Source of the DNA: Opitutaceae bacterium
GTDB taxonomy: Bacteria; Verrucomicrobiota; Verrucomicrobiia; Opitutales; Opitutaceae
NCBI GenBank assembly: GCA_031272375.1
Contig: JAISTY010000224.1
Span: 1 to 13,456 of the forward strand
Length of the DNA: 13,456 nt
Direction of reading: 5' to 3'
Part shown: piece after piece, positions 1 through 7,502 of the stretch
How positions within the stretch are numbered: the stretch's first letter is position 1
Layout of the letters: every line of letters begins with the position of its first letter
The notes under the pieces: model-generated
The model's database searches: none
What the model was told of the DNA's origin: nothing
Seen by the model: the letters and a program-made list of their open reading frames with translations, nothing else
Translations under genes and position numbers: made by a program

Positions 1-35
1 CTGCGGGAGACGGGAGATGCGGTGGTTTTGGCCAT
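1..35 (-). CDS. possible 5' end of a divergent gene (partial)
   Basis: On the minus strand an ATG at 35 opens a frame reading MAKTTASPVSR to the window edge, with mostly C-ending codons like the other minus-strand genes here. If real, the gene is divergent from lptF and 36-151 is the shared promoter gap. Eleven codons are too few to identify a product. A plus-strand reading of the same bases (LRETGDAVVLAMLGDG) also looks protein-like, but it has no stop before 642, deep inside lptF, so I prefer the minus-strand reading weakly. Confidence 0.25.
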   Translation of the reverse strand, partial: MAKTTASPVSR

Positions 36-151
36 GTTGGGAGACGGGTGGAGGAGAGGGGCGGGCGCGGCGGCGGGCAACGCGGAAAAGGGGGCGGGGC
101 GGGGCGCGTTTCCGGCTTGGAAAGGGGCGGCGGGGCGGTGTTGTTGCGGGC

Positions 152-1291
152 GTGTTCGGGATTTTACAGCGCCACATTTTCTGGAGCGTGCTCACGGCCT
201 GCGCGGCGGCGGCGGGGCTGCTTGTTTTCGTGCTGATGTTCGGGAACGCGCTGAAGGAGCTGCTGGGGTTCATGCTGTCGGGGCAGATGCCGTTCGGGGT
301 TTTTCTGAAGCTGCTGCTGCTGCTGGTTCCCTACGCGGCGATGTATGCGCTGCCGGGGGGCGTGCTGACGGGCGTCCTGTTGGTGCTGGGGCGGATGTCG
401 GCGCAGAACGAGGTGACGGCGATGCGGGCGGCGGGGCTGGGGCTGGGGTTCGTCGCGCGTCCGATCCTCGTTCTCGCGGCGCTTGGGGTGGTGGCGAGCC
501 TCGGCGTGAACTGCCACTACATGCCGCGGGCGCGGCTGCTTTACAAACAGACGCTGCAGGACGCGGTGCGCGCGGAGCCGCTGCGGTTGATCGTGCCGAG
601 GACCTTCGTGCGGGATTTTCCGGGCGTGGTGGTGTTTGTTGACCGGAAGAACGGGAACACGGTGGAGGACTGCTGGGTGGCGCTGCTGGACGGGCAGAGC
701 CGCGTGAAGGCGCTGCTGCGGGCGGAGTCGGGGCGCGTGGAATACGACGCGGCGGAAAACAAGCTGGCGGCGCGGCTGTTCAACGTGACGACGGAGCTGC
801 GCAACGAGAAGGATCCAGAGGATTTCTCTGAGCCGGGGCTGGTCTCTCGGACGGAGGAGGTGCCGCTCGACCTGCCGCTGGACAACATCCTCGGAACGCG
901 CTCGGTGCGGCAGAAGCTCGCGTGGATGACGCTGCCGGAACTGCTCAAGGCGCGGAAGGCGGAGGAGGCGAAGTGGGCGGAGACGGGGCCGGAGCGGAGC
1001 GGGGCGTGGATGCAGGCGTCCATGACCATCCACGAGAAGATCTCGTCGGCGTTCGGGGTGCTGGCGTTCGCGGTGCTGGCGGTGCCGCTGGGGATACGGG
1101 TTTCGCGGAGGGAGACCTCGGCGAACCTGCTGGTGGCGGCGTTGCTGTGGCTGGCGTATTACCTGTGCACGATGTTCATCGGCTGGCTGGACAAGGTGCC
1201 GTCGGCGAGGCCGGATTTACTGCAATGGGCGGTGCCGGCGGCGTTTCTGGGGCTGGGGTTGTTTTTGTTCAGAGGGGTCGGGAGGGCGTAG
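152..1291 (+). CDS. LptF/LptG-family lipopolysaccharide export permease
   Basis: Inner-membrane permease of the Lpt transport machine. In the family, LptF and LptG pair with the LptB ATPase to pull lipopolysaccharide out of the inner membrane and pass it to LptC/LptA. The protein shows three N-terminal membrane helices (about residues 8-30, 48-78 and 100-120), a long soluble periplasmic region (about 125-290) of beta-jellyroll type, and three C-terminal helices (about 298-315, 325-345 and 355-374), which is the family layout. I start at GTG 152, giving 379 residues, the usual family length, with TM1 near the N-terminus. The frame is open back to an ATG at 17, but those 45 codons encode a Gly/Arg-rich stretch that looks like out-of-frame GC-rich DNA. 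No Shine-Dalgarno is visible. Whether it is LptF or LptG cannot be told from one copy, and its partner is outside the window. Confidence 0.85.
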   Translation: MFGILQRHIFWSVLTACAAAAGLLVFVLMFGNALKELLGFMLSGQMPFGVFLKLLLLLVPYAAMYALPGGVLTGVLLVLGRMSAQNEVTAMRAAGLGLGFVARPILVLAALGVVASLGVNCHYMPRARLLYKQTLQDAVRAEPLRLIVPRTFVRDFPGVVVFVDRKNGNTVEDCWVALLDGQSRVKALLRAESGRVEYDAAENKLAARLFNVTTELRNEKDPEDFSEPGLVSRTEEVPLDLPLDNILGTRSVRQKLAWMTLPELLKARKAEEAKWAETGPERSGAWMQASMTIHEKISSAFGVLAFAVLAVPLGIRVSRRETSANLLVAALLWLAYYLCTMFIGWLDKVPSARPDLLQWAVPAAFLGLGLFLFRGVGRA

Positions 1292-1310
1292 GCGTATTCA
1301 CTTACCCATC

Positions 1311-2471
1311 ATGAGCGCGAAAAAAGGAACATCCATAGGGCGGGTTTTGGGGCGGCTGGGAACGCTGGACAGGGCGACGCTGGAAAACCTGGCGGCGCGG
1401 CTGGCGCGGGAGAGGGACTTTTTCGAGTCGGTCTTCGGCATGTTGCGCGAGGGGGTTTTGGTGACGGACGGGAGCGGGGTCGTCGGCTACGCGAACGAGG
1501 CGGCGGCGCGGTTGGTCGGTTGCGCGGGAGGAGAGCTGGAGGGGGCGCCGTTGTGGAGGCACATTCCGGCGTTGAGGGGTGTTTTCGGGGAGGAGCGCGA
1601 CGCGGGCGGCGGGGAGCTTTGGACAAGGGAGATTGACGTGGACTATCCCGAGGCGCGGACGTTGCGCGCGCAGGCGGTGGCCTCCGGGGAGGGGGCGGAG
1701 CGGCGGATAGCGCTGACGCTTTCGGACGTGACGCGGGAGCGGATGAGCACGGAGCAGCGGATCGAGCGCGAGCGGTCGGCGTCGGTGCTGCTGCTGGCGG
1801 CGAGCGTGGCACACGAGTTGGGGAACCCGCTGAATTCGCTGGGCATCCATCTGCAGTTGCTGGCGAGGAAACTCGGAGCGGCGAAACTGGGGGCGCGGGA
1901 GCGGGCGCCGCTGGCGGAGGCGGTGGAAGTCTGCCGGGCGGAGGTCGGGCGGCTGGACGGGATTGTGCGGGATTTTCTGGGCGCCGTGCGTCCGGCGCCG
2001 GTGGCGCTGGCCGCGACGGATCTGACGGAGGCGCTGGGGGAGGTGCTGGGGTTCCAGGAGCTGGAGCTGTCGGCGCGGGGGATTTCGCTGGACGTCGAGC
2101 TGCCGGGCAAGCTGCCGCCGGTGGCGGGGGACAAGAACCAGCTCAAGCAGGTGATTTTCAACGTGACGAAGAACGCGATGGAGGCGATGCGCGGCGGCGG
2201 CACGCTGCGGGTGCGCGCGAAAGCGGACGACGATTTTGTGCGCCTGTTGATCGGGGATTCGGGCGCGGGCATCCGGCGGGAGGATTTCGCGCGGCTGTTC
2301 AGCCCGTTTTACACGACGAAAAAAGGCGGGAGCGGCCTCGGTCTGCTCATCGCGCAGCGGATCATGCGCGCCCACGGCGGGCAGGTGGGCATCGAGAGCA
2401 AGGAGGGCGTCGGGACGGTAGTGACGCTGCAGTTTCCCCGGAAGGACCGGCGGGTGCGGATGCTGAAGTAG
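1311..2471 (+). CDS. soluble PAS-domain sensor histidine kinase, NtrB-like
   Basis: Two-component sensor kinase of 386 residues with no membrane helix or signal peptide, so it senses a cytoplasmic cue. A PAS-like domain spans about residues 35-140 (EGVLVTDGSGVVGYANEAAA near its start). A short linker leads to the phosphorylated H-box, VAHELGNPLNS, with His168. The GHKL ATPase core follows: N-box around N288 (NAMEAM), G1 GDSGAG at 315-320, F-box LFSPFYTTK at 329-337 and G2 GSGLGL at 340-345. All catalytic elements are intact. The arrangement matches NtrB-type kinases, which normally phosphorylate a sigma-54-dependent regulator, but no response regulator is encoded in this window, so the partner lies elsewhere. 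The ATG is 19 bases after the lptF stop, suggesting co-transcription. No Shine-Dalgarno precedes it. Confidence 0.9.
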   Translation: MSAKKGTSIGRVLGRLGTLDRATLENLAARLARERDFFESVFGMLREGVLVTDGSGVVGYANEAAARLVGCAGGELEGAPLWRHIPALRGVFGEERDAGGGELWTREIDVDYPEARTLRAQAVASGEGAERRIALTLSDVTRERMSTEQRIERERSASVLLLAASVAHELGNPLNSLGIHLQLLARKLGAAKLGARERAPLAEAVEVCRAEVGRLDGIVRDFLGAVRPAPVALAATDLTEALGEVLGFQELELSARGISLDVELPGKLPPVAGDKNQLKQVIFNVTKNAMEAMRGGGTLRVRAKADDDFVRLLIGDSGAGIRREDFARLFSPFYTTKKGGSGLGLLIAQRIMRAHGGQVGIESKEGVGTVVTLQFPRKDRRVRMLK

Positions 2472-2566
2472 CCGCGGGGCGCGCGGGGTTTTGTTTCGCG
2501 GGCAAAAACAGCATTCCCAACCGGCGCGCGTTCGCTTTTTCTGCGCGCCACGAATTTTCCACGCCC

Positions 2567-4474
2567 ATGCCAATGACTCCGCTCGAAGAGATCCGCCATT
2601 CCTGCTCGCACATCCTCGCGACCGCGCTCCTGCGCGTCTTCCCCGACGCCAAGCTCGACATTGGTCCGCCCACGGACAGCGGTTTTTATTACGACGTGGA
2701 TCTCGACCACAAGCTCACCGCCGAGGATCTCGCGCGCCTTGAGGCGGTCATGAAGAAGGTCATTGACGAGAACCAGCGGTTCGAGCGGAGCGAGGTTTCG
2801 CGCGAGGAGGCGGTCGAAATCATCAGGAAAGCCGGGCAGGAGCGCTACAAACTCGGACGGCTCGCGGACATACCCGAAGGCGAGGCGATCTCGTTTTACC
2901 GGAACGGCGAGTTCATTGACCTGTGCGCGGGGACGCACGTGCGCTACACGAAGCAAATCAAGGCGTTCAAGCTGCTCTCCATCGCCGGCGCGTATCATCG
3001 CGGCGACGAGAAGAACAAGCAGTTGCAGCGCATTTACGGGACGGCCTTCGCGACGAAGGAGGAGCTGGCGCAATACATCGAGCGCCTTGAGCAGGCGAAG
3101 CTGCGCGACCACCGGAAACTCGGGCGCGAGCTGAAATTGTTCCACATAGACGAGGACGTCGGGCAGGGGCTGATATTGTGGACGCCGCGCGGCGCGATCA
3201 TCCGGCAGGAATTGCAGACGTTCATATCGGAGGAATTGCGCAAACAAGGGTATTCGCAGGTGTTCACACCGCACATCGGAAAGCTGACCCTGTATAAAAC
3301 ATCGGGGCATTTCCCGTATTACAAGGACGCGCAATTCCCGGCGTTCGCGGAGCCGGATCAGCTGGCGAAAATCAGCGCGGAAGGCTGCACGTGCGCGGAA
3401 ATGACGGCGCGGCTGGAAGGCGTGACGGCGCAGTTCGCGAAGCAATTGAACGAGCGCGCCGGCGCGACCGTCATCGGCCCGGAGCGCGTGATGGATCCGG
3501 AGCGGTTGCTCGACGGGTTTCTGCTGAAACCGATGAACTGCCCGCACCACATAAAGCTGTTCGCGAGCCAGCCGCGCTCGTATCGCGATCTGCCCGTGAG
3601 GCTCGCGGAATTCGGGACCGTCTACCGGTGGGAGCAGTCGGGCGAGTTGAACGGCATGACGCGCGTGCGCGGCTTCACGCAGGACGACGCGCATTTGTTT
3701 TGCACGGAGGAGCAGGTCGCCGGCGAAATCCGCGGGTGCCTTGAGCTTGTGAAGACGGTTCTGACAACACTCGGAATGGCGGACTACCGCGTGCGCGTGG
3801 GACTGCGCGACCCGGATTCCAACAAATACACCGGCGACGCGGCGAACTGGGACAAGGCGGAGGCGGCCTGCCGCGACGCGGCGCGGACGCTCGGCGTTCC
3901 CTTCACGGAGGAGCCGGGCGAGGCGGCGTTTTACGGGCCGAAAATAGACTTTGTCGTGAAGGACGTGATCGGGCGCGAGTGGCAGCTGGGGACCGTGCAG
4001 GTGGATTACAACCTGCCCGTGCGCTTCGATTTGAATTACATCGGCGCGGACAACCTGCCGCACCGCCCCGTGATGGTGCACCGCGCGCCGTTCGGGAGCA
4101 TGGAACGCTTCACGGGCGTGCTGATCGAGCATTTCGCCGGCAATTTCCCCCTGTGGCTCGCGCCGGAGCAAATCCGCGTCGTTCCGATCAGCGAAAAAGT
4201 GGCGGACTACGCGGAGCGACTGCTGCGGCAATTGCGCGAGGCGAATTTGCGGGCGACGCTGGACGCGCACAGCGACAAGTTGGGCGCGAAAATCCGCCGC
4301 GCGGAATTGGAGAAAGTGCCGCACGTGATTGTCATCGGCCAGAAGGAGGCGGAGGCGGAGAGCGTGAGCCTGCGCACCCGCGCGAACGGCGACGAAGGCG
4401 TCGTGAAATTCGCTGACTATCTGCAACGCGCGAAAACCGAGGTGGCGACACGGGCGCTGGCGGGGAGGAAATAG
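2567..4474 (+). CDS. thrS: threonine--tRNA ligase lacking the TGS domain
   Basis: Charges tRNA-Thr with threonine in the cytoplasm and edits mis-charged serine. The 635-residue protein begins directly in the editing domain, with HSCSH (H11, H15) and DLCAGTH (C120, H124) as its catalytic/zinc-type residues. The class II catalytic core follows, with zinc ligands C325 (KPMNCPHH), H376 (DDAHLF) and H505 (VMVHRAPFGSMERF) and the motif-2 arginine R354 (VYRWEQSGE). The anticodon-binding domain starts near residue 533 (APEQIRVVPISEK). The roughly 60-residue N-terminal TGS domain of typical bacterial ThrRS is absent. Only 95 bases separate this gene from the kinase, so it cannot be encoded upstream. 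About 55 extra residues (about 258-315, with C274 and C276) are inserted before the KPMNCP motif. Function is very likely intact. An alternative ATG lies at 2573. Confidence 0.97.
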   Translation: MPMTPLEEIRHSCSHILATALLRVFPDAKLDIGPPTDSGFYYDVDLDHKLTAEDLARLEAVMKKVIDENQRFERSEVSREEAVEIIRKAGQERYKLGRLADIPEGEAISFYRNGEFIDLCAGTHVRYTKQIKAFKLLSIAGAYHRGDEKNKQLQRIYGTAFATKEELAQYIERLEQAKLRDHRKLGRELKLFHIDEDVGQGLILWTPRGAIIRQELQTFISEELRKQGYSQVFTPHIGKLTLYKTSGHFPYYKDAQFPAFAEPDQLAKISAEGCTCAEMTARLEGVTAQFAKQLNERAGATVIGPERVMDPERLLDGFLLKPMNCPHHIKLFASQPRSYRDLPVRLAEFGTVYRWEQSGELNGMTRVRGFTQDDAHLFCTEEQVAGEIRGCLELVKTVLTTLGMADYRVRVGLRDPDSNKYTGDAANWDKAEAACRDAARTLGVPFTEEPGEAAFYGPKIDFVVKDVIGREWQLGTVQVDYNLPVRFDLNYIGADNLPHRPVMVHRAPFGSMERFTGVLIEHFAGNFPLWLAPEQIRVVPISEKVADYAERLLRQLREANLRATLDAHSDKLGAKIRRAELEKVPHVIVIGQKEAEAESVSLRTRANGDEGVVKFADYLQRAKTEVATRALAGRK

Positions 4475-4595
4475 ACGACGTGGAAGCAAAACCCGGACGC
4501 GATGGAAAACACGGCGATCGGGGTGTCCGCGCCCAACCCTTGATGATTTCCGGGGGCTTCCGCGCATGACACACCCTTGTCATCCATTTTTCCGC

Positions 4596-4621
4596 CGCGC
4601 GGGAACGGAGGGTTCCGCGTG
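4596..4621 (+). promoter_or_regulatory. Shine-Dalgarno in a hairpin loop at the transporter start
   Basis: A GGAGG ribosome-binding sequence (4607-4611) forms the whole loop of an inverted repeat: 4599-4606 (GCGGGAAC) pairs with 4612-4618 (GTTCCGC) with one bulged G. The stem can extend over the GTG start codon at 4619-4621, pairing with 4596-4598. The GGAGG sets the start of the downstream gene at 4619. Folding in the mRNA is inferred, not shown. Confidence 0.55.
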
Positions 4622-5494
4622 AAGGGGTTTTGCAAAGGTTTCGCGCTGCCGGCGGCGATGGTGGCGGGGGCGTTGTCGCCGTGGGCGGCGGCGTGGAGCG
4701 GGGGGATACGCTGGCTGCTGATGGGGATTTTGCTGCTGTTTTTCATGCAACTGCGGCGGGACGCGCCGCGACCGCGCAGGGCGCACGCATGGCTTTTGCT
4801 GGCCAACATCGGCATGGGGTTCGCCGGTCTCGGTCTGGGATGGCTGACGGGGACGCGCGATGTCGCGCTGGGGCTGTTTTTCGCGGGGATCGCGCCGACG
4901 GCGACGGCCGCGCCGGTGGTGACGGCGTTTCTGCGGGGGCGCGCGGATTTCGTTGTGACGGGATTTCTCGTGACGAACGCCGGGGTGGCGCTGCTGGCGC
5001 CGTTTTTGTTCCCGGTGATTCTGGGGCACGTGACGGCGGGGGTGTTCCTGAGCATCGTGGAGAGCGCGGGCGTGACGCTTTGCGCGCCGCTGGCGGCGGC
5101 TTGTCTGCTGCGGCGTCTGCTGCCGCGGGCGGAGGCGTGGGCGGGGCGGACGGGGGCGGCGGCCTTCGGGCTGTGGGTGGCGGCGTTGTTTTTGGTGATG
5201 GCCAGCGCGGGCGACTTTTTGAGGCGGCAGGACGGGCTGCCGGCGTGGGAACTGGCGGCGCTGGCGGCGGGAAGCCTGCTGGTGTGCGCGGCGAACTTCG
5301 CCGTCGGGTTCCGGCTCGGCGGGCGGGAATTCGGGCGCGAGGGGAGCCAGACGCTCGGGCAGAAAAACACGACGCTCATGATTTACCTGGCGCTGACCCA
5401 CGCGAACCCGCTGGCGGCGCTGGGGCCGGCGTTTTACGTCATCTGGCACAACACCTGGAACGCCCTGCAACTGGCGCGGGCGCGGCGGCGTTGA
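4619..5494 (+). CDS. bile acid:sodium symporter (SBF/BASS)-family transporter
   Basis: Integral membrane protein of 291 residues, almost all hydrophobic, with roughly nine to ten helices as in the BASS fold. Family members use a sodium gradient to import organic anions such as bile acids, pyruvate or pantoate; the substrate here is unknown. Two family-like regions mark the crossover helices that bind sodium. The first is IAPTATAAPVVTAFLRG (91-107), matching the usual glycine/serine/asparagine-rich segment. The second is EGSQTLGQKNTTLMIYLAL (241-259), resembling the E-x-G-x-Q-N motif. I start at GTG 4619 because a GGAGG sits 7 bases upstream, in preference to a TTG at 4577 that would add 14 polar residues. 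It stands 144 bases after thrS and 50 bases before the next gene. An auxin-efflux-type carrier is a less likely alternative. Confidence 0.72.
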   Translation: MKGFCKGFALPAAMVAGALSPWAAAWSGGIRWLLMGILLLFFMQLRRDAPRPRRAHAWLLLANIGMGFAGLGLGWLTGTRDVALGLFFAGIAPTATAAPVVTAFLRGRADFVVTGFLVTNAGVALLAPFLFPVILGHVTAGVFLSIVESAGVTLCAPLAAACLLRRLLPRAEAWAGRTGAAAFGLWVAALFLVMASAGDFLRRQDGLPAWELAALAAGSLLVCAANFAVGFRLGGREFGREGSQTLGQKNTTLMIYLALTHANPLAALGPAFYVIWHNTWNALQLARARRR

Positions 5495-5514
5495 GCGGTG
5501 TTTCGCGTTGCGGC

Positions 5515-5541
5515 GGGGCGGGGCGGGGGGAAAGTCCGGGG
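5515..5541 (+). other. candidate G-quadruplex just before the EEP gene
   Basis: Four G-tracts (5515-5518, 5520-5523, 5525-5530, 5538-5541) are separated by loops of 1, 1 and 7 bases, which fits the canonical G3+N1-7 pattern. It lies on the coding strand, ending 3 bases before the ATG at 5545, so it would sit in the ribosome-binding region of the mRNA. The surrounding DNA is G-rich, so chance is possible. Confidence 0.4.
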
Positions 5542-5544
5542 CGC

Positions 5545-6354
5545 ATGAGGCCCTTCCGTCTTGTCACCTTCAACATCGCCCACGGGCGCGGGCTGGCGCC
5601 GGTGCAGGGGCTGACGACACGGCGGCGCATGAAGGCGCGGCTCCTGCGCATCGCGCGGCTTTTGAAGCGGCTGGAGGCCGACGCCGTCGCGCTGCAGGAG
5701 ATTGACCGGGATTCCTCGTGGAGCGGGCGCATTGACCAGGTGGAGTTTTTGAGGCGGGCGGGCGGGTTCGCGTTCGCGGAGTTCGGGGCGAACGCGCGCC
5801 GCGAGGGGCGGCTGCGGCTGGATTACGGCAACGCGGTCCTGTCGCGGCATCCGCTCCTGTTTTCGGAGAGCGTGGGGTTCGGGGCGCGGCGCGTCGGGGG
5901 GAAGGGGTTTTTGTTCGCGGAGATTGATTTTCACGGGCGGCGGTTGCCCGTGGCGAACCTCCACCTGCATTACGGGCGGCGGGCGCGGCGGTTCATGCAG
6001 CTCGACCTGTTCCTGGAATACCTTGAGGCGCGGCGGCGGGCGGCGGGCGCGGACTGGGCGGCGCAGCCGCTGGTCTGCGGCGATCTGAACAACGGGGACA
6101 CCCGCGGCGACGCGACGGCGGCGTTGTTGGCGCACCTGTCGGAGGCGGGCAACGGGAGCTACACGCTGCTGCCGGCGCGGGGGCGGACGTTTCCCTCGCC
6201 GCTGCCGGCGCGGCGGCTGGATTTCGTTTTTCTGCCGCCGGGCGTGACGGGCGCGAAGGGCGCGGTTGTCAGGAGCCTGCTGTCCGATCACCGGCCGGTC
6301 GTGGTGGATTTCAACCTTCCCGCGGGCGGCTGCGGGCGGGGTCAGACATCCTGA
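5545..6354 (+). CDS. endonuclease/exonuclease/phosphatase (EEP)-family hydrolase
   Basis: A 269-residue metal-dependent phosphoesterase of the EEP fold, whose members cleave DNA/RNA, inositol phosphates or sphingomyelin; the substrate here is unknown. All family motifs appear in order: TFNIAHG with N10, LQEIDRD with metal-binding E52, YGNAVLSRHPL (94-104), NLHLHYG with H140 (138-144), the catalytic GDLNN (D180, N182), and ARRLDFVFL with D226 followed by SDHRPVVVDF with D248/H249 (247-256). There is no clear signal peptide, so it is probably cytoplasmic, although some close relatives are secreted. The frame is open far upstream through the transporter gene, but homology starts at the ATG at 5545, where the EEP fold begins. 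The last 13 bases overlap, tail to tail, the end of the minus-strand sulfatase homologue. Confidence 0.88.
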   Translation: MRPFRLVTFNIAHGRGLAPVQGLTTRRRMKARLLRIARLLKRLEADAVALQEIDRDSSWSGRIDQVEFLRRAGGFAFAEFGANARREGRLRLDYGNAVLSRHPLLFSESVGFGARRVGGKGFLFAEIDFHGRRLPVANLHLHYGRRARRFMQLDLFLEYLEARRRAAGADWAAQPLVCGDLNNGDTRGDATAALLAHLSEAGNGSYTLLPARGRTFPSPLPARRLDFVFLPPGVTGAKGAVVRSLLSDHRPVVVDFNLPAGGCGRGQTS

Positions 6355-7484
6355 AGCCAGAGGGAGCCGTCCGTGTTGAAGACCTGTTTGGCGGAGGCGG
6401 TGCGGACGGCGCGCCACGGGCGGTCGCATTGGAACGGCAGCCCGACGGCGCAGGGCATCGAGAGGGTTTGGGCGGCGGGGTTCCAGCCGGGCGGGAAAGG
6501 GTCGCGGTTTCCGGCGATGGCGAGGAGCCATCGGGGGATGTCGAGGAGGGATGCGAGGCGGTGGTCGGCGGCGGCGGGTTGTCCGGGGAGTTTGACGAGG
6601 AGGGGGACGCGGACGCTTTCCTCGTGGGGCCAGCCCTTGCGGAAGAGGCCGTGGGAGCCGTGCATGTCGCCGTGGACGGAGGTGAAAATAATCGCGGTGG
6701 AGGCGGCGCGGGGCGCGATGGCGTCGAGGAGCCTGCCGATGGCGCGGTCGGTGGCGGTGATGTGGGCGTGGTAGCCGGAGAGTTCGCGGCGGGCGCGCTG
6801 TTCCGTTTCGCCGCCGAGGGGGACGTTGGGCGGGAGGAGGATGTTGTCAGGCGGGACGGGACGGATGCCGGCGGCGGGGGCGTCATAGGGCGGATGCGGG
6901 GTTTCGAGGCTGGCGAGGAGGAAGAAGGGCGGTTTGCCGGGGCCGGTATTGTCCAGAAAACACGCGGCGGCCTGCCGGAGGATGACGTCGGGCTGGTAGC
7001 CGGGGAAGCGGGTCGGGACAGGGAGGCCGGTGCCGTGGAGAAAGGGGGCGTTGAGGAGGAAGCCGCTCTCGAAGCCGCGCCAGAATTGGAAGCCGCCGCG
7101 GGCGTTTTCAGGGACGGTCTGGCGGGCGTGGGTTTCGCCGACGAGGGGGGCGGCGGGGTCGCGGCGGGAGAGGTGCCATTTGCCGAGGAAGGCGGTGCGC
7201 CAACCGCGTTCGTTGAGGTCGTGGGCGATGGTGCGGCGGCTTGTCGGGAGCGGGTCGAAGTATCCGCTGACGCCGTTTTGCGGGGAGGGGACGCCGGTGA
7301 GGAGGGCGGCGCGGGCATGGGGACCGAAAGGATGCGGGGTGACGGCCTGGGTGAAGCGGCGGCTTGTCGCGGCGAGGGCGTCGAGGACAGGGGTGACGGC
7401 GTTGGGGTCGCCGGCGTGGGCGAGGGCCTGCGCGCGCAGCTGCGTTGTGAGGATGAGGAGGATGTCGGGCGGCTTGGGGGTCAC
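6342..7484 (-). CDS. sulfatase-family protein with degraded active site (probable pseudoenzyme)
   Basis: A 380-residue member of the sulfatase/alkaline-phosphatase fold, shorter than most sulfatases (commonly 450-550), with no signal peptide. Fold motifs are clear: PDILLILTTQLRAQAL (6-21), ARAALLTG (57-64), GKWHL (101-105, K102 and H104 kept), PHPPYDAP (196-203) and HGDMHGSHGLFRKGW (271-285, with H271 and K283 kept). Active-site residues are missing. The C/S-x-P-S-R sequence that carries formylglycine is GPHAR (54-58), with Gly in place of Cys/Ser. The metal Asp of the first motif is Thr14 (TT for TD), and the Asp of the SDHG motif is Val270 (SVHG). The frame is intact, so this is a maintained gene. 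It starts at GTG 7484, 18 bases after the recombinase stop, and is probably co-transcribed. A non-catalytic binding or regulatory role is an inference. Confidence 0.85.
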   Translation of the reverse strand: MTPKPPDILLILTTQLRAQALAHAGDPNAVTPVLDALAATSRRFTQAVTPHPFGPHARAALLTGVPSPQNGVSGYFDPLPTSRRTIAHDLNERGWRTAFLGKWHLSRRDPAAPLVGETHARQTVPENARGGFQFWRGFESGFLLNAPFLHGTGLPVPTRFPGYQPDVILRQAAACFLDNTGPGKPPFFLLASLETPHPPYDAPAAGIRPVPPDNILLPPNVPLGGETEQRARRELSGYHAHITATDRAIGRLLDAIAPRAASTAIIFTSVHGDMHGSHGLFRKGWPHEESVRVPLLVKLPGQPAAADHRLASLLDIPRWLLAIAGNRDPFPPGWNPAAQTLSMPCAVGLPFQCDRPWRAVRTASAKQVFNTDGSLWLQDV

Positions 7485-7502
7485 GGGAGTGGCGCGGGCG
7501 GG

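Noticed and set aside
1..642. Plus-strand frame from the window edge as the end of an upstream gene
   Set aside because: Its first 20 residues look protein-like, but the frame runs without stop through 490 bases of lptF as low-complexity sequence; a divergent minus-strand start at 35 is simpler.
2309..4567. A 752-codon minus-strand open frame opposite thrS
   Set aside because: It is Arg/Leu/His-rich shadow sequence across an unmistakable threonyl-tRNA synthetase gene.
4475..4618. Small gene or terminator between thrS and the transporter
   Set aside because: Short frames there lack a start with support or recognisable sequence, and I found no stem followed by a T-run; only the hairpin at the transporter start is convincing.
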